Origin: Neobacillus cucumis
GTDB lineage: Bacteria > Bacillota > Bacilli > Bacillales_B > DSM-18226
Direction of reading: 5' to 3'
DNA: 64,000 nt
NCBI RefSeq assembly: GCF_023715505.1
Contig: NZ_JAMBOH010000010.1
Span: forward strand, 62,001 to 126,000
Position 1 is the first letter of the stretch; the number at the start of each line of letters is the position of its first letter. Both the position numbers and the translations under genes were made by a program. The notes beneath the pieces are model-generated. The model saw only the letters and a list, made by a program, of their open reading frames with translations. It was not told where the DNA came from and ran no database searches. Positions 32,564 through 42,623 of the stretch are shown here, one piece after another.

Positions 32564-34609
32564 ATGAATCGAAAATTCACTAGTTTTGGCATTGGTGTTC
32601 TTCTTCTTGGTTCCACGCTATTTGCTGGGGTGCCTAATGGCAAGGCAGATACAAACGGAACTACTGTGAATACTGCTGAACATGAACCGATGAATACGAA
32701 AGTGCAATCAATTGATGGAACGAATGTGTTATTTCAATATGGGGAACCAGTTCCTTCGTTTGATACATGGATATTAAAAGAGCAGAGTAGAAGTTATTTA
32801 AACCTTGATGGTAAGTGGAAATATGCCATGGACCCAAATAATCAAGGGATGAATGAAAAGTGGTTTGAACAAGGATACGATGATAAAAATTGGCAAGAAG
32901 AAAAGGTTCCGGGCAGTTGGGATCTGTATGATACCCCTGGATTTGGTACATACGATGGATCAAACTTCGGAAAAGGAAGTGCTTTTTACGATGGTTACGC
33001 TTGGTTCCGGACCCACTTTTCGCCTGATGCCAATTGGAAAAATCACTTCGTCAAGTTAAATTTTCTTGGTGTTAACTATCGTGCAGCTGTCTATGTAAAT
33101 GGCCATTATGTTGGGGAGCATGAAGGGGGATATACACCTTTTGCCCTCGATGTAGGTGAATATTTACAACCAGGAAAAGATAATGTCATTGCGGTCCGTG
33201 TCTACCGAAAGCCGACCTTTGACTCTTATACAAACTCAAATCCGAAACCTGTTACAGCTGATACAGAACTGCCGTATAAACCGGTAGATTTTTGGCCATA
33301 TGCAGGGATTACACGCAGTGTCTATTTGGAAGCAACATCCGATGTAAATGTTAGTAAAATACTAACGGCAACAGGCGATCATACCTTAACAACAAAAGTG
33401 GTTGTGTACAATCATGGTGACAAAGAAGTACATCGCCAATTAGTTGTCGATCCAGGGGAAAAAACAGGTGGAGATCCCAAGTCACAGGAGTTGGATTTAA
33501 AACCTGGAGAAGTAAAAGTTGTTTCAATGGATTTCGAGATTCCAAAAGCAGCCTATTGGTCTCCGGATTCCCCAACGCTCTATCAAGTAACCGCAGAACT
33601 TTATAAAGGTAAAGGGGAAGGTCAAGTTCAACAAAAAGGAAATGGATCTCTCGATGACAGTCTTTCCACAAATTATGGAATGCGAACCATTGCGGTAGAG
33701 AAGGGAAAATTAACACTGAATGGGAAACAGGTCTTTTTGAAGGGTCTTAACTGGCATGAGGAAACAGCTGCAAGCGGCCGCTCTATGACCATTCGAGAGT
33801 ATGATACGGAGTTAAATCATGTACTGGATGTACATGCAAACTTCATACGTAATAGCCACTACAACCGTCATCCATATGTGTATGATTTTGCAGATCAACA
33901 TGGATTAATGGTGCTCGATGAAGTAGAGAATATGTGGCTTGATACAAAGCAGGAAGCCCTGCAAACCAACTCTTATGGTCTTTCTAGAGCCTTAGCTTTA
34001 AGTATGGCTTGGAATCAAATCAATCACCCTTCCACCATCATGTGGTCATTACAGAATGAGTCAGGGATTTGGGATGATCAAACCGTTTATCGTAATTGGC
34101 TGGCAGATATGAAACAAGCGGTCAAAAGTGTTGATATCCAAAAACGTCCCGTCACATGGGCATCTGGAAGCAGCTGGGACCCAGCTTATGACTTGGCAGA
34201 TGTCATCGGTTTAAATGAGTACTTTGGATATTTTTATATGCAGGACTCAGACCTAGGGCGGACAGTGGATATTGTTCATAATACCTATCCAAATAAACCG
34301 ATTCTAATTACGGAAAATGGAACATGGGCCTATGCAGATGAAGTCAATAATCATGGACCAGAAACACAATCCGGAACAGAAGAATGGCAATCGTACAAGT
34401 TTCTAAATCACTGGAACCAGGTAACAGATCCTAGTCGTCTATCCTATATGGCTGGCTATACGTATTGGGTGTTAAAAGATTATAAAGAAAGAAATAATTA
34501 CAACCAACAGATTAATGGAATTTCCACAATGGGCTTAATGTCTTTCGATAAAGAAAAACCGCGTTTAGTATATGACACCTTTAAAAACGCAATGAACCCT
34601 ATCCGCTAA
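32564..34609 (+). CDS. secreted GH2 glycoside hydrolase (beta-galactosidase or beta-glucuronidase type)
   Basis: 681 residues with a signal peptide (MNRKFTSFGIGVLLLGSTLFAG, cut near residue 30). Domain order is a jelly-roll sugar-binding domain (about 75-250), an Ig-like sandwich (about 255-365) and a TIM barrel (about 370-680). The acid/base is Glu499 in SLQNESG and the nucleophile Glu584 in LITENGTWA, 85 residues apart, both intact. NFIRNSHYNRHPYVYDFAD and LDEVENMWLD are typical barrel motifs. It is shorter than LacZ and closer in size to beta-glucuronidases; in this locus either galactose or glucuronate side groups are plausible targets. GGGAGG precedes the ATG. First gene of the locus, probably co-transcribed with the GH43 gene. 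Confidence 0.88.
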   Translation: MNRKFTSFGIGVLLLGSTLFAGVPNGKADTNGTTVNTAEHEPMNTKVQSIDGTNVLFQYGEPVPSFDTWILKEQSRSYLNLDGKWKYAMDPNNQGMNEKWFEQGYDDKNWQEEKVPGSWDLYDTPGFGTYDGSNFGKGSAFYDGYAWFRTHFSPDANWKNHFVKLNFLGVNYRAAVYVNGHYVGEHEGGYTPFALDVGEYLQPGKDNVIAVRVYRKPTFDSYTNSNPKPVTADTELPYKPVDFWPYAGITRSVYLEATSDVNVSKILTATGDHTLTTKVVVYNHGDKEVHRQLVVDPGEKTGGDPKSQELDLKPGEVKVVSMDFEIPKAAYWSPDSPTLYQVTAELYKGKGEGQVQQKGNGSLDDSLSTNYGMRTIAVEKGKLTLNGKQVFLKGLNWHEETAASGRSMTIREYDTELNHVLDVHANFIRNSHYNRHPYVYDFADQHGLMVLDEVENMWLDTKQEALQTNSYGLSRALALSMAWNQINHPSTIMWSLQNESGIWDDQTVYRNWLADMKQAVKSVDIQKRPVTWASGSSWDPAYDLADVIGLNEYFGYFYMQDSDLGRTVDIVHNTYPNKPILITENGTWAYADEVNNHGPETQSGTEEWQSYKFLNHWNQVTDPSRLSYMAGYTYWVLKDYKERNNYNQQINGISTMGLMSFDKEKPRLVYDTFKNAMNPIR

Positions 34610-34691
34610 TCGCTCAGGAAGAATGGTTCTTTTACATGAATGTACCTCTTTGACTTCAGAAGAAAAATGAATAGAGTAAGGAGGAATTTTG

Positions 34692-37600
34692 TTGCTTAAA
34701 ATGAAAAAGGTTTTATCGACCATTTTAACAGCTTCACTTATTACAATCCCAACCTGTTCTTCAATTGGGCATGTTTCTGCTGAGGGGACAACTGTGGACA
34801 CAGACGTGCTCTATTTTGTGAATGCAGGTGACCCGACCCCTGATACGGTGGAAGGAACCGATCAATTTGGTCTTTATTCTAGTAAAACAGAGCAAAAATA
34901 CGGTGTAGACAGCGTGACAGGGAAAAAATGGGGATTGGTAACCACCACCAGTAATACTAATGTCTCTAATGGCGTTGATAAATTTGGCTCACTCCGATAT
35001 TATAACGGACCACAGGTTCGGGATAAGGCATTAGAGTATAAGTTCGAGCTGCCGAATGGCCAGTATGATCTTACATTAGGATTCAAAAATCCGTGGAGCG
35101 GCCGAAGTGTCAATATCACCGGTGAGGGACAAAATCTATCCAATGGCGATTTTGATATCGGAAGCTATAACGCTGTAAAAGAGGTCACGTATCAACAGGT
35201 TTCGGTAACCGATGGAGCATTAGATGTCAGGATCCAAGGTCCTGCCACAGCTGCCCTATCAAACTATAATGACCCATTAGTAAACTATATCATGATCAAA
35301 AATTATGTAGTGATACCACGATCAAACTTAGAAGCCAAAATAGAAACAGCGAAGAAAGAGGCAGAAAAAACAAATACCTATACCCAATTCAGCCTAGAAT
35401 CACTAAATAAAGCCATCACACAAGCAGATGCCCTGGTTAAAAATATCAATGAAAACGGGTTAGATAGTGAGAATAAAACGATTCAAGAGCAAATTCGAAC
35501 AGCCATAAAAAATCTAGACTCTGCATTGGCAGGGCTTACTGTATACGCTCCGAATACTTCCTATAAACCCGGGCAAGTATGGACAGATACAAACGGTGCC
35601 CCTATTCAGGCGCACGGCGGCGGGATTATGTATGATGAGCAAACAAAGAAATATTATTGGTACGGCGAAGATAAAACGAATGGTTATCTTCCTGCCAGAG
35701 GGGTAAGAGTTTATTCTTCTACTGATTTATATAACTGGAAAGATGAAGGATTAGCCCTTACTGCGATTGAATCGATGGACCAATTTGAAACCGATCCATT
35801 AATCTCTAAGCTTTATGAAGGCAGAAAGGACAAGTCCGATATTCTAAATGATATTGGTACAGACCGGGTAATAGAAAGACCTAAAGTCATCTACAATGAA
35901 AAGACGAAAAAATATGTCATGTGGATGCATACCGATGGCCCTTCGAAGACATCGACTGCGTTGTATGCAAAAGCGGAAGCAGGTTATGCATTAAGTGATT
36001 CTCCTACAGGACCTTTTGTTTATCAAGAAAGCAATCGGATGGATAGAGCGCCTAAAGATGCGACATACAATGGTCAGCCAGACCAGCCAGGGATGGCCCG
36101 TGATATGAACTTGTTCAAGGATGACGACGGTACCGCATACTTGATCTATTCCAGCGAAGAAAATAGGACCATTTATATTTCAAAGCTAAATGATTCTTAT
36201 ACTGATGTGGTAGGCTGGCATAAGGACGGAAATATAGAACGTGATACTGAGTATAAAGCGGTTTATGGTGAGGATTATGTGAGGGTCTTCCCAGGGGCGC
36301 AGCGTGAAGCACCGGCAATGTTTAAATATCAAGGAAAATACTATTTAATAACATCTGGCGCTACCGGCTGGGACCCAAATCCAGCAAGGTATACAGTGGC
36401 GGATAATATTTTCGGAGAATGGAAGCCTTTGCGTGATCCTTCGATAGGCGATAAAGCTTCCACAACATTTGATTCACAAAGTACTAGTGTCATTCCAGTC
36501 GATGCTAAAAAGGGTAAGTTTATTTTTATGGCTGACAGATGGAAGGCTAGTGATCTAAAGGATTCAAGATATATATGGCTGCCAATTGAGTTTGGCCAGG
36601 GTGATGAAATGAGTCTGCAATGGTATGACGAGTGGCAGCTGGACGCATTAGACAGAATGGGGAAAGTCACCATCAATACAGAATTGCCTCAGAAGGTGTC
36701 TGTTGGTCAAGTGCCTGCTTTACCGAATAAAATCAACGTAACAAATTCAGAGGGGGAAAAGCTGGATACGGCGGTAACATGGGCAATTAATCTAGCCGAT
36801 TTCTCAAAGCCTGGTACTGTTGTCGTTGCAGGCACACTTTCTGAGTTAGCCAATAAAGTGATTAGAATAAAAATCTTAGTTATTCCGGATCATGTAAGAT
36901 ATTTTGTCCATGCCGGCGGAGTGAAAACAGGTGATTACGTGACATGGTCTTCTTATATGGAGAATACACTATTAAATAAAGAAGTAATTGATCAAAAGTA
37001 TGACCCAGTTAATGGTCAGACATGGGGATTTGTTGGGGATAAAACAAGACTTGCTGGCGGAGAAGGTGATGATCTATTTTCTTCATTACGCTACCTTTTG
37101 GCGAATTCTGGTGATGACCTTTCATATAAGTTTGATCTGAAAAATGGTAAGTACACAGTATATACCGGTCTATATGATCGCTGGTATTCATCGACTAAGG
37201 GAAGCAGAAAAGCGGATATCCTAATTAACGGTGAAACAAAAACGAATGGATATGTATTTACAAGCTCCTATGATGTCCTAAGTTATCAACATGTGAACGT
37301 AACAGATGGAAAATTGGATGTGACTGTTCGCAGGGTACCTGGTTCACCAGATCCGCAAATCAGTTGGATTATGATTGTGGAAGAAGATACAACCGCTCCC
37401 GTCATTACGGTTAAAGGTAATGAGGGAACCTATTCTGTTGATGGAAACATATCCATCTCCTGCAGTGCGAGCGATGATTTATCTGGAATTGCATCTGTTG
37501 ATTGTCCGGCCATTGAAGGTCCAGCATATGAATATAGTATTGGTGGAAATAAATTTACAGCAAAAGCTACAGATCATGCAGGGAATACCTCGAAAGCTGA

Positions 37601-37859
37601 CATTCAATTTACAGTGACTGTTGACTTCGACAGTCTAAGCCGATTGACTGAGTCGTTTATTACAGACGAAGGAATAGCGCATTCACTTACCGCCAAACTT
37701 GCTGCAGTTAAGGAATCCTCAGCTAGAGGAGATAAAGAGCCAGTTGAAGGCAAGCTTACTGCATATGTGAATGAACTGTCTGCCCAAAGCGGTAAATCCA
37801 TTACGGAAAAGCAGGCAAATCTATTAATATCACTGTCTAGTAACCTTTTATTAAAATAA
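34692..37859 (+). CDS. secreted multidomain GH43 enzyme (subfamily 24-like, exo-beta-1,3-galactanase type) with FIMAH domain
   Basis: About 1055 residues. Signal peptide to about residue 32; galactose-binding/malectin-like domain (about 38-210); FIVAR-type helical repeat (about 215-288); GH43 beta-propeller (about 290-655) opening AHGGGIMYDEQTKKYYWYG and containing RPKVIYN and QREAPAMFKYQGKYY; bacterial Ig-like domain (about 655-735); second malectin-like domain (about 740-905); another Ig-like segment (about 910-975); and a C-terminal FIMAH domain (LTESFITDEGIAHSL) of the kind that attaches surface proteins. The AHGGG opening fits the exo-beta-1,3-galactanase subfamily, which trims arabinogalactan. 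The start is a TTG; the one at 34692 is best spaced from GGAGG, though an ATG at 34701 is possible. Confidence 0.83.
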   Translation: MLKMKKVLSTILTASLITIPTCSSIGHVSAEGTTVDTDVLYFVNAGDPTPDTVEGTDQFGLYSSKTEQKYGVDSVTGKKWGLVTTTSNTNVSNGVDKFGSLRYYNGPQVRDKALEYKFELPNGQYDLTLGFKNPWSGRSVNITGEGQNLSNGDFDIGSYNAVKEVTYQQVSVTDGALDVRIQGPATAALSNYNDPLVNYIMIKNYVVIPRSNLEAKIETAKKEAEKTNTYTQFSLESLNKAITQADALVKNINENGLDSENKTIQEQIRTAIKNLDSALAGLTVYAPNTSYKPGQVWTDTNGAPIQAHGGGIMYDEQTKKYYWYGEDKTNGYLPARGVRVYSSTDLYNWKDEGLALTAIESMDQFETDPLISKLYEGRKDKSDILNDIGTDRVIERPKVIYNEKTKKYVMWMHTDGPSKTSTALYAKAEAGYALSDSPTGPFVYQESNRMDRAPKDATYNGQPDQPGMARDMNLFKDDDGTAYLIYSSEENRTIYISKLNDSYTDVVGWHKDGNIERDTEYKAVYGEDYVRVFPGAQREAPAMFKYQGKYYLITSGATGWDPNPARYTVADNIFGEWKPLRDPSIGDKASTTFDSQSTSVIPVDAKKGKFIFMADRWKASDLKDSRYIWLPIEFGQGDEMSLQWYDEWQLDALDRMGKVTINTELPQKVSVGQVPALPNKINVTNSEGEKLDTAVTWAINLADFSKPGTVVVAGTLSELANKVIRIKILVIPDHVRYFVHAGGVKTGDYVTWSSYMENTLLNKEVIDQKYDPVNGQTWGFVGDKTRLAGGEGDDLFSSLRYLLANSGDDLSYKFDLKNGKYTVYTGLYDRWYSSTKGSRKADILINGETKTNGYVFTSSYDVLSYQHVNVTDGKLDVTVRRVPGSPDPQISWIMIVEEDTTAPVITVKGNEGTYSVDGNISISCSASDDLSGIASVDCPAIEGPAYEYSIGGNKFTAKATDHAGNTSKADIQFTVTVDFDSLSRLTESFITDEGIAHSLTAKLAAVKESSARGDKEPVEGKLTAYVNELSAQSGKSITEKQANLLISLSSNLLLK

Positions 37860-37897
37860 AAAAGACAGGTCTAAAGGAAAAATAAAGTAAAACGGAC

Positions 37898-37934
37898 ACG
37901 CCCTAGTTGAGTGATGAATCAGCCACTAGGGCGT
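37898..37934. terminator. hairpin between the GH43 gene and convergent araC gene
   Basis: ACGCCCTAGT pairs with ACTAGGGCGT around a 17-nt loop; it overlaps the regulator's stop codon. T-runs are weak on both sides. Confidence 0.6.
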
Positions 37935-38840
37935 ATCCTCATTGCTTTTAATTGATGATTTATTATTAGGTACTTTTCCAACATATTGTTTTCGGAACTG
38001 ATTGGGAGTTAAATGTTCCAGCTTTTTGAAGATTCTACTGAAATAAGCGGATTGTGTGAAACCACTGCTTTCTGAAATCCTATCAATGCTCCAATCTGTT
38101 GAAACCAATAATATCTTTGCTTGATCAATACGAATTTTATTTACATATTCAATCGGTGTACAGCCAAAGGACTGAATCATGCATCTTGCAATATGATTGG
38201 GATGGAATTTGAGAGCCCGGCCAATACTTTCATAGGTCACTTTTTTGGCATAATTTTTCCGCAAATAAACGGCTGCTTTTTCTGCGACCGCGAATGCGGG
38301 CAGTGAATTGGCTAAGTGCAAATGATTTGAAAGTTCTTGGAGTAATTGCTGAAAAAGGATCTGCCGCTGCCATTCTCTAGAGTAGATAGACTCATTTTCC
38401 GATGAAGTAATTTTTGAGCACAGGAGTTCAACCGCTTCAGGATTGGATACTTTGCAATATTTGGGTAGTGTAATTCCGAACGGGCTCTCTGATAAAAAGT
38501 TTCCACAATCTTCAGCAGCTCTTTCCTCGTAATGAAAAGGTTTAGAAATGGTAAGATCCTGCCAGCCCTTCGAAGAAACAAAATGAAACCAAAAAAAGTC
38601 GGTAATTTCATCACACGGTGAAATAGAATAATGGTGCCGATCGGGGTAGAGAATCAATGCATTTCCTCTACTAACCTTATATTTACGATAATCTTCACCC
38701 ATGAACAATTGTCCTTTTGTGACAAGTAATAAATCAAAAACACCAATATTATTTCGATTTAGATGTGATTGACCGATATCAAAAGTATTTTTACCGGCGG
38801 CAAGAAGTGTTGGTAAAGGCGGGGCAAACAATTGAAGCAT
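37926..38840 (-). CDS. AraC-family transcriptional regulator
   Basis: 304 residues. N-terminal cupin-like ligand domain (about 15-150), with GNALILYPDRHHYSISPCDEI typical of the sugar-binding AraC class. C-terminal double helix-turn-helix (about 200-290) with ALKFHPNHIARCMIQSFGCTP and the family signature SESSGFTQSAYFSRIFKKLE. AAAGGAGTG precedes the ATG by 7 nt. It is convergent with the GH43 gene and divergent from the ABC transporter pair, so it may control either; the inducer is presumably a plant sugar. Confidence 0.87.
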   Translation of the reverse strand: MLQLFAPPLPTLLAAGKNTFDIGQSHLNRNNIGVFDLLLVTKGQLFMGEDYRKYKVSRGNALILYPDRHHYSISPCDEITDFFWFHFVSSKGWQDLTISKPFHYEERAAEDCGNFLSESPFGITLPKYCKVSNPEAVELLCSKITSSENESIYSREWQRQILFQQLLQELSNHLHLANSLPAFAVAEKAAVYLRKNYAKKVTYESIGRALKFHPNHIARCMIQSFGCTPIEYVNKIRIDQAKILLVSTDWSIDRISESSGFTQSAYFSRIFKKLEHLTPNQFRKQYVGKVPNNKSSIKSNEDTP

Positions 38841-38986
38841 TTAATCACTCCTTTAATGTTAGGATTGTGCAATTTTATGTTATGATTTGATATTTTATTC
38901 TTTAATAATAACACTATAATAGGTTCATAAATGTTTTTATTTTAATGTATTTATAGTAAAGAGGTGTTGGAAGGGGGAGGGGAATT

Positions 38987-40756
38987 ATGCAAAGCATACG
39001 GTGGGTGTGGGGGTATATTAAGAACTTTCGCATTCGATTATTCAGTGGACTATTTCTGGCATTAGTTGTTTCCCTGCTAAACATGCTGAATCCATATTTT
39101 GCAGGGAAAATTGTCGATAAAGTGATTTATGGCCACCAGAACAATTTATTATGGCCCTTTTTGGGGACTATGATAGGGGTTGCCGTTATTAAAACGGTCA
39201 TTCGCTATAATTACCAATTAATGTTTGAAACAGTGTCACAAAACGTCATATTTAAAATTAGAGAACAATTGTATGACCGGCTTCAAAAATTAGATTTTAG
39301 TTTTTTCGATCGGACCAAAACGGGAGATATTATGGCCCGTATGACTGGGGATTTAGAAGCAGTAAGACACTTTACAGCGTGGGCTATTTATATGATCTTC
39401 GAAAATCTAACTATTCTACTCATTGCGATTGGGTTTATGTTCTATATTAACCCATTGCTGGCTTTGGCAATGATAGCGGTAACACCAATTATTGGTTTCT
39501 TTGCTACTCGTCTATCCTTCACGGTCAAACCGACATTTACTGAAATCAGGGGGCAGTTTGCCAGGTTAAACTCAGTGGTACAGGAAAACATTAGTGGAAA
39601 TCGGGTTGTAAAGGCATTTGCAAAGGAAGACTATGAAATTGACAAGTTTTCAGTCGAAAATGAGGCTTTTAAGAAAAAAAGTCTTGATTCTGCAAAAGTG
39701 TGGGAAAAGTATTTGCCTGTGCTCGATTCACTTGCAGGGGTATTAACTGTTGTGATGATTCTAGTTGGAGGAATTATGGTCATTAATGGTTCACTAACGT
39801 TTGGGGAATTAGTAACCTTTAATTCCTTGATTTGGGCGTTAAATAACCCAATGCGAATGGCTGGATGGTTAATCAATGATGTGCAGCGGTTTATTGCTTC
39901 AGCTGAAAAAGTGGAGGACTTGTTAAATACTGAACCAGAAATCACCAATGAAGCAAAACGAGCAGCGGTCAGACACATTAGTGGGGGCGTTGAGTTTAAC
40001 CATGTGTCCTTTAGTTATGGGGATGAACAGGTCCTAAAAGATATTAGCTTTAAAGTGCTTCCTGGCCAAACAGTGGGGATCATCGGTCCAACCGGAGCTG
40101 GTAAATCTACATTGGTAAACCTTTTAAGCCGTTTTTATGATACAGCCGGCGGGGATGTAATAGTGGATGGGCTTAAAGTTAGAGATTGGGATATTTCTAA
40201 ATTGAGAGATAGTATGGCAATGGTCATGCAGGATATATTCCTTTTCTCCGATACGATTGAAGGGAATATTGCGTATGGAAATCCAGATGCTACTTTGGAA
40301 ATGGTGCAATCTGCTGCTAAAATGGCGGAGGCTCATGATTTTATTACCAAACTTCCAGAAGGTTACGACACGATTATTGGGGAACGGGGTGTAGGTCTTT
40401 CGGGAGGCCAAAGGCAAAGGATTGCTTTAGCCCGGGCTATTCTAAAGAACCCATCCGTCCTAGTTCTTGATGACACAACATCAGCTGTAGATATGGAAAC
40501 GGAGCTTCGTATCCAGCGGACATTAAAGTCATTACTAAAAGAGAAGACCTGTTTTATCATTGCTCATCGGATTTCTTCTGTAAAAGAGGCCGATTTAATC
40601 CTTGTCATGGAAAATGGCGAAATCATTGAAAGAGGTAAGCATAAAGAGCTGCTTGCGAAAAAAGGGTATTACTACAAAGTGTTTATGAATCAAAATGGCA
40701 ATTTTGATGGTCAGCACAATGGTGAGGATGTGATCTATTTAAATGGCGCGCAATAA
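38987..40756 (+). CDS. ABC exporter subunit A (type IV, degenerate ATP site; YfiB/YheI-like)
   Basis: 589 residues: six membrane helices (about 15-310) and an ATPase domain (about 340-575). Walker A is GPTGAGKST and the signature LSGGQRQRIALARA, but Walker B reads VLVLDDTTSAVD: the catalytic glutamate is replaced by Asp. That substitution is the mark of the degenerate half of heterodimeric exporters such as BmrC. It overlaps the next gene, its partner, by 14 bp. The substrate is unknown; such pairs export drugs, lipids or peptides, and its place in a glycan locus is unusual. Confidence 0.88.
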   Translation: MQSIRWVWGYIKNFRIRLFSGLFLALVVSLLNMLNPYFAGKIVDKVIYGHQNNLLWPFLGTMIGVAVIKTVIRYNYQLMFETVSQNVIFKIREQLYDRLQKLDFSFFDRTKTGDIMARMTGDLEAVRHFTAWAIYMIFENLTILLIAIGFMFYINPLLALAMIAVTPIIGFFATRLSFTVKPTFTEIRGQFARLNSVVQENISGNRVVKAFAKEDYEIDKFSVENEAFKKKSLDSAKVWEKYLPVLDSLAGVLTVVMILVGGIMVINGSLTFGELVTFNSLIWALNNPMRMAGWLINDVQRFIASAEKVEDLLNTEPEITNEAKRAAVRHISGGVEFNHVSFSYGDEQVLKDISFKVLPGQTVGIIGPTGAGKSTLVNLLSRFYDTAGGDVIVDGLKVRDWDISKLRDSMAMVMQDIFLFSDTIEGNIAYGNPDATLEMVQSAAKMAEAHDFITKLPEGYDTIIGERGVGLSGGQRQRIALARAILKNPSVLVLDDTTSAVDMETELRIQRTLKSLLKEKTCFIIAHRISSVKEADLILVMENGEIIERGKHKELLAKKGYYYKVFMNQNGNFDGQHNGEDVIYLNGAQ

Positions 40757-42524
40757 ATTTGATGTGGATGAAGAGTTGGAATCACCATTCAGCTTTGTTC
40801 ATCTGAAACGATTATTTACTTATTTAAAACCGTACAGAAAAAAGATTCTATTGACCGTTTTGATTATGCTGATTGCCAGCGGAGCAAATTTAATTGGACC
40901 CTATTTAATAAAAAAAGCAATCGATGATAGTATTCCGAACAAGGATGTAGGAAGTTTAGTGGTCCTTTCCTGCATTTACCTTGGTGCCCTAGTGATTACC
41001 GGGATTTGTATGAAATTTAGAATTAGAATGATGTCCGAGATAGGGCAAAGCGTCATCCTCAACATTAGAAAAGACTTGTTTACCCATTTGCAAAAATTGT
41101 CTTTTTCCTTTTATGACAGCCGCCCGCACGGGAAGATTTTAGTGAGGGTGGTTAACTATGTTAACTCCTTAAGTGACTTATTATCAAATGGTTTAATTAA
41201 TTTGATTACCGACCTGTTTAGCCTGTTCGTGATTGTCGGTTTTATGTTAGCGATTGATGTAAAGTTAACGCTAATGGCAATGCTCGGATTTCCTGTCCTT
41301 GCTGCCGTCATTCTCCTTATTAAAAATGCACAGCGGAAAGCATGGCAAACATTAAGTAATAAGCAGTCCAACATGAATGCTTATATTCATGAAAGTATCA
41401 ATGGAATCAAAGTAACCCAGGCTTTTACAAGGGAAGAAGAAAATAAACGAATCTTTAGAGACGTATCGGAGAGTTATCGAAGCTCATGGATGAAAGCGGT
41501 TAGAATTCAGTTCCTGCTATGGCCATCGATTGAGAATATTTCAGTTCTCACTACTTCAATCATTTATGTTTTCGGTATATCCCAGATTGGAGAAGGAGTA
41601 ACCGTTGGTGCTTTGGTTGCCTTTGTTGGCTATATAAGCATGTTTTGGGCTCCAATTGCCAATATCGGAAACTTCTACAATGCGATTATTAATGCAACCG
41701 CCTATTTGGAACGAATTTTTGAAATGATTGATGAAAAGCCTACCGTAGAAGATCAACCAAATGCTGTGGAGCTTCCTCTTATCAAAGGAAAAGTTGAATT
41801 CAAGGATGTTATCTTCGAATATGAAGAAGGCGAAAGAATCCTTAAAAATGTAAGTTTCTCTGTCAATCCTGGTGAAACCATCGCACTTGTCGGTGCTACC
41901 GGATCGGGAAAGACCACAATTGTCAGCTTGCTCAGCCGTTTTTATGATGTAAGCAACGGAAAAATTGAAATTGACGGTGTTGATATCAGTACTGTTACCA
42001 TTCCTTCTCTAAGGAAGCAAATGGGGGTTATGCTTCAAGATCCATTTATTTTTTCTGGTACGATTATGGATAATATCCGTTATGGCCGGCTTGATGCTAC
42101 TGACGAGGAAGTGATTGCCGCTGCGAAGGCTGTCCAGGCACATCAGTTTATCAGCGGTCTAGCCGATGGTTATCTAACAGAGGTCAATGAACGTGGCACA
42201 AGGCTTTCTACCGGACAGAGACAATTGATATCTTTTGCTCGTGCACTCTTGGCCGATCCTAAGATTTTAATTCTGGATGAAGCTACCTCATCGATTGATA
42301 CGGAAACCGAACTGGCGCTGCAAAAAGGCCTTGAGAATTTACTTGCGGGAAGAACATCTTTTATTATTGCTCACCGTCTTTCCACGATTCAAAATGCAAG
42401 CCGTATCCTTGTCATTGATAAAGGCAGAATCATTGAGGAAGGATCACATAACGAGTTATTAAGCCGAAAGGGTTTCTATTGGAACCTGCATCAATCACAA
42501 CATCAATCCTTAGAAGTCGGATAA
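40743..42524 (+). CDS. ABC exporter subunit B (catalytic Walker B, variant signature; YfiC/YheH-like)
   Basis: 593 residues, six membrane helices plus ATPase domain. Walker A GATGSGKTT, signature LSTGQRQLISFARA (Thr for the usual second-position Gly) and an intact Walker B ILILDEATSSID with the catalytic Glu. In the dimer its variant signature faces the Asp-substituted site of subunit A, so one composite ATP site is degenerate and one is active. The start lies within the end of subunit A, so translation is coupled. Confidence 0.88.
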   Translation: MARNKFDVDEELESPFSFVHLKRLFTYLKPYRKKILLTVLIMLIASGANLIGPYLIKKAIDDSIPNKDVGSLVVLSCIYLGALVITGICMKFRIRMMSEIGQSVILNIRKDLFTHLQKLSFSFYDSRPHGKILVRVVNYVNSLSDLLSNGLINLITDLFSLFVIVGFMLAIDVKLTLMAMLGFPVLAAVILLIKNAQRKAWQTLSNKQSNMNAYIHESINGIKVTQAFTREEENKRIFRDVSESYRSSWMKAVRIQFLLWPSIENISVLTTSIIYVFGISQIGEGVTVGALVAFVGYISMFWAPIANIGNFYNAIINATAYLERIFEMIDEKPTVEDQPNAVELPLIKGKVEFKDVIFEYEEGERILKNVSFSVNPGETIALVGATGSGKTTIVSLLSRFYDVSNGKIEIDGVDISTVTIPSLRKQMGVMLQDPFIFSGTIMDNIRYGRLDATDEEVIAAAKAVQAHQFISGLADGYLTEVNERGTRLSTGQRQLISFARALLADPKILILDEATSSIDTETELALQKGLENLLAGRTSFIIAHRLSTIQNASRILVIDKGRIIEEGSHNELLSRKGFYWNLHQSQHQSLEVG

Positions 42525-42548
42525 ATAGGAATAAAAGAGAAGGGTATA

Positions 42549-42580
42549 AGGAATCTGGTAAAAGCCGGATTCCTCTTTTT
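42549..42580 (+). terminator. terminator after the ABC exporter genes
   Basis: AGGAATCTGG pairs with CCGGATTCCT around TAAAAG, followed by CTTTTT. Confidence 0.88.
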
Positions 42581-42623
42581 AAAAGACTTTTTTTGTAAGT
42601 AAATTAAATTGGAGGTTAATAGC

